Below, piece after piece: positions 38,716 to 50,100 of a stretch of DNA of 64,000 nucleotides; the first letter of the stretch is position 1; every line of letters starts with the position of its first letter. Both the position numbers and the translations under genes were made by a program. The notes under the pieces are model-generated. The model worked only from the letters and a program-made list of their open reading frames with translations. It was not told the DNA's origin and searched no databases. The DNA comes from Chrysaora quinquecirrha (Eukaryota > Cnidaria > Scyphozoa > Semaeostomeae > Pelagiidae), in NCBI GenBank assembly GCA_014526335.1, contig JACTAT010000010.1, forward strand, positions 6,707,826 to 6,771,825, given 5' to 3'.

Positions 38716-38985
38716 TATTTATCCATTCATTCACTCATTCATTAATTCATTCATTAATTCGTTAACTAATTCATTAATTTATCCATCCATCGATTAATTA
38801 ATTAATTAATTAATTAATTAATTAATTCATTCATTCATTCATTCATTTATTTGTTCATTCATGTATTCATTCATTAATCAATTCAGTAATGAATTCATTC
38901 ATGTATTCATGTATTCATTCGTTTATTCGTTCGTTCGTTCGTTCATTCACTCATTCATTATTTGATTGATGCATTCATTCATTCT
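38716..38985. repeat. ATTC/ATTA tetranucleotide microsatellite
   Basis: Long imperfect run of TTCA, TTAA and TTCG tetramers, including a pure (ATTA)n core at about 38790-38826. Translated frames from it are meaningless. Confidence 0.9.
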
Positions 38986-39041
38986 ATCATATAAGGTTGA
39001 AAAATTGGCATTCAACGTATAGCTGCGTGCAACTAAAATGA

Positions 39042-40336
39042 GGCATACCGTAAAAACCAGACCCTAGGACGTGAGACCCCTGAGACCTTTAGGACCATTA
39101 AGTACTGACATCAAAAAGGACCGTTAACACCAGAGGGTATTCGCCTTCTAAGGACAATAGAAGATCGCAGTAGGCTGTCAGTCCGGGTTTTCTTAGTAGT
39201 GGTACTTCCGCTAGTTGGCTGCCTGCCCTCTCTTGTGTCTCTCAGTAGTCAATATTTTTAATGATTGATTTTTTGTTGTTTGATTGAATACCTCACTGTC
39301 TTAGAGCTATGGCCCAACAAAAACATTTATTTTCAGGTTAATGCATTTTTTTAAGTTTCGATAGATGTCTGTTATTTTAGCGCTCGTTTTGGCTGTCTGC
39401 CTCTCAATTTATATCAATTTCCCTTTATTTGCCTTTATTGCAGCGAAGCCATTTCTTGGGATTTCTTGTTTGGCTAAAACAATGTTTTATAGCGACCAAA
39501 ACAAAATAAGTTTTAAGAGAAGAGATTTGCTGTTGACTTCTATTCATTACAGCATGATTAGAGCCAGAGCGCATGTCGAAAATTTTCACGTTTCAAAAAG
39601 ATTTTTACTAAGACAACAGGACTTCCAAAGATTTCCGTGAAAACGATAGCTTTCAAGCAAGGATGTACGAGATTTTCAAGGACTGAATCGCCCCTCTGTT
39701 CGATTTCTTAAAATGCGTAAGATAATTTATACGAAACATAGGTATCGTGAATTGTCGACGTAAAGTAGAGGTGCGATGCTGCAATGCAGAACTGGACAAG
39801 ATTTATTAAATTTTCACAAAAGAACAAAGCAAGTTTCGAAAAACTGTTTCAAGATTTTTTGTTTCAAAATCAGGATTTTCTCAAAAGCAAACCAGACCAA
39901 AACAAGACTTTGTTGGGTGATTCTTCGTTTGGCCTCGCGATGCAATATGTAAGTTTGTGGATTTGAATGAAAAGCGGCTACGACAGCCGCACACCTTGAT
40001 AATATCTCAAGAACCCAGAATCTAGTTTTAAGGCATCTATCGATGCTTAAAATTGCATTAAACTGAAAAGAAATGTTTTTATTTGGGCCGACAGATATTC
40101 AAACAACAAAGATTAATTAATAAAAAGTATTGACTGAGAGACGCACGAGAAGGCAAGCAGCCAAATAGCGGAAGAACCACTACTAAGAAAACCCGGACTG
40201 ACAGCCTACTTTGATCTTCTATTGTTCTTAGAAGGCGAATACCCTCTGGTGTTAACGGTCCTTTTTGATGTCAGTACTTAATGGTCCTAAAGGTCTCAGG
40301 GGTCTCACGTCCTAGGGTCTGGTTTTACGGTATGCC
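39042..40336. mobile_element. 1.3-kb inverted-repeat element with 9-bp TSD (Mutator-like, non-autonomous)
   Basis: Starts GGCATACCGTAAAAACCAGA and ends with the complement. TIRs run about 290 bp (39042-39330 and about 40070-40336). CTAAAATGA flanks both sides (39033-39041, 40337-40345), an exact 9-bp target duplication. No transposase. The core has GTACGAGATTTTCAAGGA and CCCCTC words that also occur in the interior of the long-TIR element at 14.4-14.56 kb, suggesting shared internal sequence or a common family. Confidence 0.85.
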
Positions 40337-41155
40337 CTAAAATGATGCAACCTTTTCCACCTTTACCCCATGTTTTGTTGAGGAAAACAATGGGTAAAGA
40401 ACACGACACAACTTGCTCAGCTTGGAACGTAAAAATATTGAAAGTCACTGGTGAACGTTTAATTCTTTCATTTATGAGAATCTTAGATGTGCCTCTTTCT
40501 TCGGTTATCTACGGAAGCCTACGGTAGATCGCACAAACACGGACACGATAAGTTAAATGTTAGGGCCTTCTTAGGCCTACTGCCTATCGCTTATTTGAGA
40601 TTTTGAAGAAGGGGCTAAAAGTTGAGGGATAATTTGAACAATCTTGAAAAAATTGCTCCGTCTGTTGTTTTTTTTTATTCTTTATAACTTTCCAAATTCA
40701 TATTCAAAACTTCTCGACCAAGGAAATATGAGTTTCTAAAGTATATAAATAGCCACCAATTTGTGAAAGAAATGAGTTAAATTACACAAAAAGTGTAAAT
40801 ATGGTAATTTTTCCTCTGAGCAGCGCTCTTTATACTGTGTTAACAGCGCTTGCGTAGCAGCAGTATTACCCGGTAAAACGCTAGAATTTTGTTTGTGGGT
40901 TTGTTTGTAGCTGCCCATCAAGTTGTCGGATATCATCTTCAAAGGATGGCTCGTGTTCAGTTCATATCAAACGTTTTCGTGTTCGTCCCCAATCTTTATT
41001 TTCCTTTCATAATCTTTAACCCCCCTGTCAATCATATAGACATTGCTAGCCACGGTTTATTGCTTAACAAATTGCGCACCTAAATTAACACTTCAAAAAA
41101 GCAAGTTTCTGTAACAGAGAAGAACTAATAAAAACTAATGAAACAAATAGCTTAC

Positions 41156-44100
41156 CTAACAAAAACTTTTGCACATAAGAATCTTTTTCTTTTTTCTTCA
41201 TGTTGAAAACGATTACCATATAAATATGAACATCAACCTTTATCAGATAATAAGTTCGATTTTGTGTCTAAAAAGAAATAAGTTTGAAATGAAATTGGAA
41301 AATAATTTCTGAGTAGGACGAAAATTCAAAATTGCGATAAACAGTGGAAACATTTTCGGGCGCCCCAAAAAGTTTCCGCTGTTTATCGCAATTCTGAAAT
41401 AGGAAAAAGATAAAAATTGATATTATATTATCTGTTTTAAAATCATATCATTTCTAAAGTTTCTGTAATTTAAATATATATACTTACTCCGTCGTAAAAG
41501 TAGACAATTCTTCCAGGGCTTGCAAGGTCTGCATTTTTATCAGTCAAGATCGATATGACAGCAGGCCAATGAATCAAGGGCTTTGCCTGTAAACATCAGT
41601 TATATTATCAAATCCTCACTGCTAAACATTTAGCTAGCAATAGGTAGAATATAATTAAATTTTGTACTGTAAATATCAATATTCAAAGTTACTCGTGAAA
41701 GTTGAACAACTTCCTTTAATTAATTACAATCTTAGATGTGCCTGCTGCTCCGAGGAACTAGATAAGCCTACTGCAGAATGTTCAAACACAGACACGAGGG
41801 CCTAACCCAAAAGTTAGGCTGATCCGCATACAGCTTTTAGTTCGTGTGACGTTTTTGTTGGATTTTAAACTGGAAAAGATGCCATGAAGATTTCGCTTCT
41901 GCACCAGAGCAGATTCAGTCGATTAGTTCGAATAGACAAGAACGTAACCGAGGGCAGTTAAATATATCTCAGCATGTCAAGAAACAAATTTTTTTAGTGT
42001 AAGAAGTCAGGATAGAAGTGCAAAACGGAATGAATCGAAATGGAAATGAAAGAATCTTTCAGGTGACTCGTAGAGCAGAAAATTAAAAATTCAAATTTTT
42101 GACAAAAGAAACGACTTAGTTGTGCTTTAAAGAGGGAAAGAGAGTACGAAAAACTCGTAACTATACCCAAATTTCCGGAACTGTCATCTTTTGCTTAGCG
42201 GCAAGATCTTCAATATGTATTGAAACGAGGACCTTGGCTGGTTAATTTATCAATATGGGAAAAAAGAATTCAAGAATCTTCACTATCATACACAAATTCG
42301 CATGCGATATAGTCGACGAGCTACGAGAATTAGTCTCAATTAGAAGAGTTAATTTCCAACTTTGGGTCATTTGTCTTAAATGTATTTCGATATGAATGTG
42401 TTGTTTTTTTGTGTTATACCTTGCATCGAATCACATCGGCAACGTACCTTGATCTGCTTACATTATATGTCATTGAAAGGATCTAGGCGGGCTTGGGGGC
42501 CTGGAACGAGGCATTTTATAAAATGGCGGGAAATACAAAGTTGAAAGAGTAACTAAACGTCCTTTCATACAAAAATTAGTCAGCATTACTCTATACAATT
42601 AATTCGCCTAGTGTCTTCTCATATTCGTATAAAACTTTTTGTTGAGAGCATGGATACCGATTCTGAATCTGATGATGACAACTCAAGTGATAGCTTTTTT
42701 TTGATTCCTCTTCTGATGAAGAATTTAGTGAGTTTAGCAATGACACTACAGAATCTGACGACGCATCATACAATCCTGATGGAATAGACAGTGATGGTGA
42801 TGAAGGTGGCTGTTGCCACTGGTCTAAGCATGTTCCAGGTGTTTTTAATAACATACAAGAATATGAAACCTTATCAGAATACGGAATTCCGCAAATCAAT
42901 TTTGAAGATGGCACAAAACCACATGCTATCATAGAGACAATCATGGATAACACGTTTATTGAGCGATGTATCGATGCAACAAACGAACACGGGTCGTCCG
43001 ATCCAAAATACCTTGAAAAAATAGGAGAGATCCCAAAAGATGAAAAAGGCATCAATTTTCTTCGTGGTTTCTTTGCAATTAAATGGCACCTCGGTCTCCT
43101 GAAATACCCTCAGATGAAATGGGCCTGGAGTGAAGACCATTTGAAGTCTCAGCCGGAGATCAAGAAGATAATGCCTTTAGATGTATATTCTCTCATACTG
43201 AAACACTTTCGAGTTGTCAAGAAGTCAACTTTGCCAGCAAAAGATGCACCTGACTACCATCCGCTGCAGAATATTAACGAGGGTGTTGAGTATCTGCGAG
43301 AAAAATCTTTGTCTCAATGGTCAATGGGCTCAAAACTTTGCATCGACGAAGGAAGAGTGCGAAGCAAAAGTAAGCGTAACCCGTATAAAATTAGAAATCT
43401 GGATAAGCAAATAAGAATGGGCTGGACCATTTGTAAAGTGAGTGACAAAGGTACGCAAGGTGGAAACTTTATCGCAAACCATGTTGTGAAGTGCGGAAAG
43501 AAAACCTACAAGAATGTACAAAACGGTAAAAACTATGACATCGTCGATCAACTTCTAACGGGTTTCAAAAACGAAGGAAGACTAGCAGTTATGGATAGCG
43601 GGTTTCCGACAATAAAGTTAATGGAAGATGCGAAGTCGTTATGGGGTACAAAACTGATTGCAATGCAGCGAGGTAACACTGCACATCTACCAAAGACCCA
43701 CAAAGAGAATTTGAAGACAGCAAAGTCATTTGCAAGGGGATTTTCTAAATCATTGAATAATGGATCCTTGACGCTCACTTATTGGAATGACAACAATGTA
43801 GTTATATTCTTAGCCTGCGCGCAGCCTGAAACGCTTCTTCAAGGAAGTGTACAGTCTGCGCATTAAAGTCAAAAAGCTTGTTCCAGCCTCCATTTCAGGT
43901 AGAATTTTCAAATTTGCCATTGTTAGACAATTGTTTAACAACCAATAAAATTCACCTCACAACTTTTCGTGAGGTAGCTCGATCATTGATTGGCTTCAAA
44001 TACAAAGGCTTTGTTTTTGTTTTGCACGTTCTCAGCGAATTCACCGCGCGGACTTTATTTAGCAAATGTTAAAGATTCCCAAGATGGTAGCCTGCGCGCA

Positions 44101-47100
44101 GCCTGAAACGCTTCTTCAAGGAAGTGTACAGTCTGCGCATTAAAGTCAAAAAGCTTGTTCCCTGAGTCAGCAAAAATTGCAGCCTCTTTCCCAACTTCAA
44201 ACCGCGCGCGGGCTAATCTCTCACAACGCCCAGTCGCTCAAACATGTTGATATTTTGGTCTCATTGATGGAAATATTTCAGGGAAGCTGTGCATCCACCT
44301 CGAAGTCTGACGTTCTTTCTTAGGCCGTGTCCTTCATCGATGCTTCCTCTTTGTTCAACCAACTCAACATCGTCGAGAAGCCAGGACCGAGGGGTTCTGT
44401 ATTTACTTGTCTGTTCGATATGTATAAATACTAATTTTTACAGCAAATTCATAGAAACTATTCTTCATTTCTAACTTTAAGTATAAATGGAGCCTTTTGG
44501 GGAAGAACGATGGGAAATATATTTTACTTCTGTTCCTTTTTCGTACAAAACGGTCTTATTCTTTGAAAGAGTTTCTTAGTTTTTCATCCGAGCCTCTACA
44601 GTTCCTTAAAGTTCTTTAATTTTTTTTGAATTTTCAGCCTCAGGTTCCTTATAAAGGTGTTCCTTATAAAAAAAAACGCGTATGTGAATATGATGATTAG
44701 CTTTTGATTTTTGCTTTTTATGTTTTGATTTTTCATTCAATATATACAGTAGAATTGTCTTGATGTGAGACTGATATGATGAGATTTTCATCCCATTTTA
44801 TACTTTTTACTGCCTATTATTAGCCAAGTAAGATTAATTCAGTAAAACAATCACAAAATTACAAATTGAAATAATATTGAATAATGAATTATAGTCATAA
44901 AGAAAATAGACATTTTTGGCATACATAGATGAGGAAAGCTTTCAATTCTACAGATAAATTGTGATAAGGCTCTGACTTATTAAAACAGAGAAATTAAAGA
45001 ATTTGGGTTCTAGATCAGATGAAGTCTCGGTACGGCTTGTAAGAAACCCATTGCACAAGAGGTAGCAGCAACTAGTTTTACCATCACGACCTGCTCGCCA
45101 CATTCTTGAAGGTATGATTCAACATTTTTTGAAGGGCCAAAATGTATGATCCTGTACAAATGCTTGCAATCCACTCCCATTCCCCTCCAATTCCAAATGC
45201 AACTGTGGCAAGCAACACACATAGGGAACTATCACTACTACCTATTTCCTTGAGAACATGTTCTTTAACACATAACACAGGATGGCATACCGGCATGAAA
45301 CATTTCCACCAGGTGACACAGGGATCTTCACTGCCACCTGCAAACAATCTTTGATCTAGCTTCAGCTGAAATGTCTTCAAGATAAGGGCACACTGATTGC
45401 GTGTTTGACAGAAAATTATTGTTCGTTCTGTCTCCTTTCCCTTTTAGTTGCTAATTCAGGTAAAAGCTCAGAAAACATTGCTTCAAACTTTGTGTCATTG
45501 CCAACATACTTGGAATGAAACAACAGACTGTTCTTGAATGGGCTCTTCTTGGTGACATGTGTTGATACATAGGCCAAATTGAGCACTGAAAATATAGCTG
45601 CCTTTGTTGCTTGAAGCCATTGCAGTGAATACAGCAATCTTCACTGATGAATCCAGAAATGATCTGATGTCACCAATCTGACCATACTATTTTCTGAAAG
45701 CAGGCTTCTCCATCTGCTAGGGGCCAACATTGATTCTGGGGAAGTGAAGATGATGTTGTATGCTCCATCTCCATCTTCGATGTCTTGCAATTGCAAGACC
45801 TCTTCCGACTGATCTGCATAGATAGCTGCTGCATTGATTCCAATCTCCTTCAGTTTGGACACTTGGTCAAGCATTACGGATTACAACGGTAATACAACAA
45901 GTATGCAACTCGTTAATGAAAGCTGCTCCATCAGGTAATCAGCGACAAATGGGATGGCCTGGTAAATTAGAGACTTTCCATACCCAGTCGGTGAAATACA
46001 GGTTCTTCCCTTGGAAAAACTACCTCAGAGCCTTCAGTCGATCTTCGTTTATTTTTTTCAACACCATATAACATTTTAACGAAGTCTAAGCTAAGCCTTT
46101 TATGAATTTATCTTCGTTCCAAACAATATCCCACGTAGCTTTATTGCGCAGATTCGCCATCTTGGAATCTTTAACATTTGCTAAATAAAATCCGCGCGGT
46201 GAGCTCGCTGGGAAACGCGCAAAACAGAAACAAAGCCTTTGTATTTGAAGCCAATCAATGATCGAGCTACCTCACGAAAAGTTGTGAGGTGAATTTTATT
46301 GGTTGTTAAACAATTGTTTAACAATGGCAAATTTGAAGATTCTAGCTGAAATAGAGGCTGGAACAAGCTTTTTGACTTTAATGCGCAGACTGTACACTTC
46401 CTTGAAGAAGCGTTTCAGGCTGCACGCAGGCTACAAGATGGCGAATGTGCCCACTACAGCTACGAGGGATCTTGTTTGGAACGAAGAGAAGTTTATAGAA
46501 GGCTTAGCTTAGACTTCGTTAAAATGTTAGATGGAGTTGAAAATATACAAAGATCAACTGAAGGATCTGAAGTAGTTTTTCCAAGGGAAGAACCTGTATT
46601 TCAGTGCACCGACTGGGTATGGAAAGTCTCTAAAATTTTCCAGGCCATCCCTTCCCTTTTGTCGCTGATTACCTTATGGAGCAGCTTTCATTACAGAGTT
46701 GTATACTTGTTGTGTCACCGTTGCAATCCTTAATGCTTGACCAAGTGTCCAAACTGAAGGAGATTGGAATCAATGCAGCAGCTATCTATGCAGATCAGTC
46801 GGAAGAGGTCTTGTTCTTGGAGACATCAAGATGGAGATGGAGCATACAACATCATCTTCACTTCCCCAGAATCAATGTTGGCCACTAGCAGATGGGGGAA
46901 ATTTCTTTCCTCAGAGAAATTGGTCAACAACTGTGTTTGTGTTGCATTTGCAAGGCTCATTGTATTGAACAATGGTAAGGACTATTTTACTTCTCAGTAA
47001 ATTGACAAAGATTTCAGTTTTGTTTTTTAACAATCCTACTTCTGAAACAGCTGTGTTAACAGTAAGTCTTTTTATTTTTCAGGGGTCTTGGCTTATCACA

Positions 47101-50100
47101 GAAGCCTGCCTTCAGAAAATTATATGGTCAGATGGATGAAATCAATCATTTCTGGATTCATCAGTGAAGATTGCTGTATTCACTGCAATGGCTTCAAGCG
47201 CAACAAAGGCAGCTATATTTTCAGTGCTCAATTTGGCCCATGTATCAACACATGTCATCAAGAAGAGCCCATTCAAGAACAGTCTGTTGTTTCATTCCAA
47301 GTATGTTGGTTATGACAAAAAGTTTGAAGCAATGTTTTCTGAATTAGCAACTAAGGGAAAGGAGACAGAACAAACAATAATTTTCTGTCAAACATGCAAT
47401 CAGTGTGCCCTTATCTGGAAGACATTTCGACTGAAGCTAGATAAAAAATTGTTTGCAGGTGGCTGTGAAGATCCCCGTTGTCACCTGGTGGAAATGTTTC
47501 ATGCTGGTACGCCATCCTTTGTTAAAGAACATGTTCTCAAGGAAATAGGTAGTAGTGATAGTTCCCTACGTGTGTTGCTTGCCACAGTTGCATTTGGAAT
47601 AGGAGTGGATTGCAAGCAAGCGTACAGGATCATAAATTTTGGTCCTTCAAAAATGTTGAATCATACCTTCAAGAATGTGGCCGAGCAGGTCGTGATGGTA
47701 AAACTAGTTGCTGCTACCTCTTGTACAATGGGTTTCTTACAAGCCTTACAGAGGTCCTCAGATCTGATCTAGAACCCAAATTGTATAATTTCTCTGTTTT
47801 AATAAGTCAGAGCCTTATCACAATTAATCTGTAGAATTTAAAGCATTCCTCATTGTCAATCTATGTATGCTAAAAATGTCTATTTTCTTTATGACTATAA
47901 TTCATTATTCAATATTATTTCCATTTGTAATTTTGTGATTGTTTTACTGAATTAATCTTACTTGGCAAATTTGCTAATGATAGGCAGTAAAAAGTATAAA
48001 ATGGGATGAAAGTTTCATCATATCAGTCTCACATCAAGACAATTCTACTGTATATTGAATGAAAAATCAAAACAAATCAAAAGCAAAAATCAAAAGCTAA
48101 TCATCATTCACATAAGGGAAATTTTGAATAGTACTATTGAGCAATGAGCACCAGGCAAAAAGGCAGACAGTAATGACACCAACATCTTTAGGAATGAAGA
48201 CAAGTAAATACTAAAGAACCCCTCGGTCCTGGCTGCTCGACGATGTTGAGTTGAACAAAGAGGAGCATCGATGAAGGACACGGCAGACGGCCTAAGAAAG
48301 AACGTCAGACTTCGAGGTGGATGCACAGCTTCCCTGAAATATTTCCATCAATGAGATCAAAATATGATTTTTCCGTAAGTGATAATTTTCAAATAAAACA
48401 CAGCATATTTTCTCTCCAAAATTTGCAAACTCAATGTGCAAGTCAAATCTTTTTAGATGGAAGACTGAGCGGCTGGAGTACAGCAAGTAAGAATCCGCCA
48501 TTGTCAACATGTTTGAGCGACTGGGCGTTGTGAGAGATTCGCCCGCGCGCGGTTTCAAGTTGGGAAAGAGGCTGCAATTTTTGCTGACTCAGGGAACAAG
48601 CTTTTTGACTTTAATGCGCAGACTGTACACTTCCTTGAAGAAGCGTTTCAGGCTGCGCGCAGGCTATTATATTCTTAGATAATGATATACCATCTGGTAG
48701 GGAGTTCTGGGATGCAACTGAAGTGAACCAAGGACAAGATAAAGTCGTGATTCATGTGCCAGAAGTTGCAAGATTATACCGTGAAATGTATGGATGGGTT
48801 GATAGGTCTAACCAGCAACTACCTTATTACAGTACCGAATGTCGCAGTATTAGAAAACAAAACAGAATCTTTGATAGTTTATGCGAAATGTATGTTTTAA
48901 CAAATGGTCACACATTGTGGAGAAACTGCAGAAATCTGACTGAAGGAATGTCAAAAGACGCAATTTCACAAAGCTCGTTCAGATTTGAGGTCATACGCAT
49001 TTGGTATGCTCTGTTCAAAATGACAAACGGCAGAATGGCTGTGTTGCATTGCCCGAGTTTTGCAACAAAATCAAATAAAAGAAAGTTGACACAGACCATC
49101 ACGTCACCAAGAAAAGGTCATCATAGCATCGGAAGAATCAATTCAGATGAATCTTCAAGATCAAAACGAAGGCTAAGATGTAGAATCTGTAAAAAGAAGA
49201 CATCATACAAATGTGTCAGATGTTCCAACCCTGGAGATCCTTTGGTGTTGTGCTCTAATGAAACAGGCAGGGATTTCTGGAATGAATATCACCTAGCAAG
49301 GGAACATGACATAGCTAGCAGTCAGTCTCAAGGAGAATCACAAGAAATCGAAAACCCAAAGCAGCACAAGTGCTTTGTTGATGTCAAGGTTGTCTTAGGA
49401 GATGATGGCGATTCTTATGAAAGGCTAACCAGTGCTTTTAAATCAAATAAGATAGGCAGTTTTGCCAGAGTCATTCTGCTGAATCCAATGCACAAAGGTT
49501 TGCCCCGACTAGTAGCTTGCATGATACCCACCTGCAATCGATTTAATCATTTTGATGTTGAGAGACAATGGAAGCAAATCTTAATGCACTTCAAGGACTC
49601 GCTTGAGGAAGTAGCAGGGCCACTAGTGGGACACAGTTCTGATGGTGATAGTTCTGATGCTAATGGTGCAGTTGATGTTAAGTGATGTAGGTGAGAGGTT
49701 CTCTCCCATTCCTCAAGCTGAAGGATTTGTTTTTTCTGCAAAGAAAGAGCCTACTGATTTAGGGTATGTGTTAAGAGATATTGGAGATCAAGATCCAATC
49801 CACAATCATAAGAAATATATTAACCACCTTGATCTTGTGAGTAAAGTACTTCAGATGGGCCCGAGTTACTCAGTACTGATGAACCATATTGAAATGGTGA
49901 TGCAGAAATTTCCAGTGCTTGAACATGGTCTCAGTAAGGACCATGTACGAAGAGAAAGAGATCGTCAGAACTGGAGGATTGCTCAAGAGCTTTCATTCAG
50001 ACAAGTCCAAGACTGTCTTCAGAAAATTGTCGATGGTGAGGAAACAAACCCTCCAGATCAATCAGTAGCAGGTACAAAAGCCTTTCTGCAAGTAATATGG

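Larger units (their letters stand above)
43811..48666 (+). mobile_element. outer RecQ-helicase TIR element, disrupted by a second copy
   Basis: About 74-bp TIRs begin TAGCCTGCGCGCAGCCTGAA and end with the complement. TTATATTCT flanks both sides (43802-43810, 48667-48675), a 9-bp duplication (or 8 bp plus one T). Without the nested copy the element is 2,502 bp. It has an ATG region at about 46438, a RecQ-like helicase frame on the plus strand, a probable intron at 46976-47082, and a conserved 3' region to the right TIR. No transposase was recognised, so the family is either non-autonomous or mobilised by the encoded protein plus a helper. Superfamily not assigned. 8-9-bp TSDs fit hAT, P or Mutator groups. 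Confidence 0.82.
42650..49350 (+). pseudogene. piggyBac transposase, interrupted by RecQ element
   Basis: DDE/D cut-and-paste transposase (DDE_Tnp_1_7 type). The acidic N-terminus from ATG 42650 is frameshifted at an 8-T run (42695-42702), with the correct frame resuming at GATTCC 42703. The core contains the catalytic Asp residues in [18 protein letters not shown] and, after the insertion, [10 protein letters not shown]. Reading stops being native at 43810 and resumes at 48676. With one copy of the target duplication the codons read through as [12 protein letters not shown]. The C-terminal cysteine-rich zinc domain is [19 protein letters not shown] plus [15 protein letters not shown]. At 49356 the frame runs into another transposase family. 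Insertion and frameshift make it dead. It sits in a KICS2 intron. Confidence 0.9.

Noticed and set aside
38453..38797. 114-codon plus ORF after DNTTIP1
   Set aside because: Its C-terminal third is the translated ATTC microsatellite and the remainder has no exon signals.
42943..43866. piggyBac as a domesticated host gene (PGBD-like)
   Set aside because: The transposase is split by an insertion and frameshifted, with no sign of preserved coding.
45010..47800. Two divergent host RecQ genes head to head
   Set aside because: Both lie within TIR-bounded elements with target duplications and contain many lesions.
43811..48666. Helitron
   Set aside because: There are inverted terminal repeats and target duplications, and the helicase is RecQ-like rather than Rep/Pif1-like.
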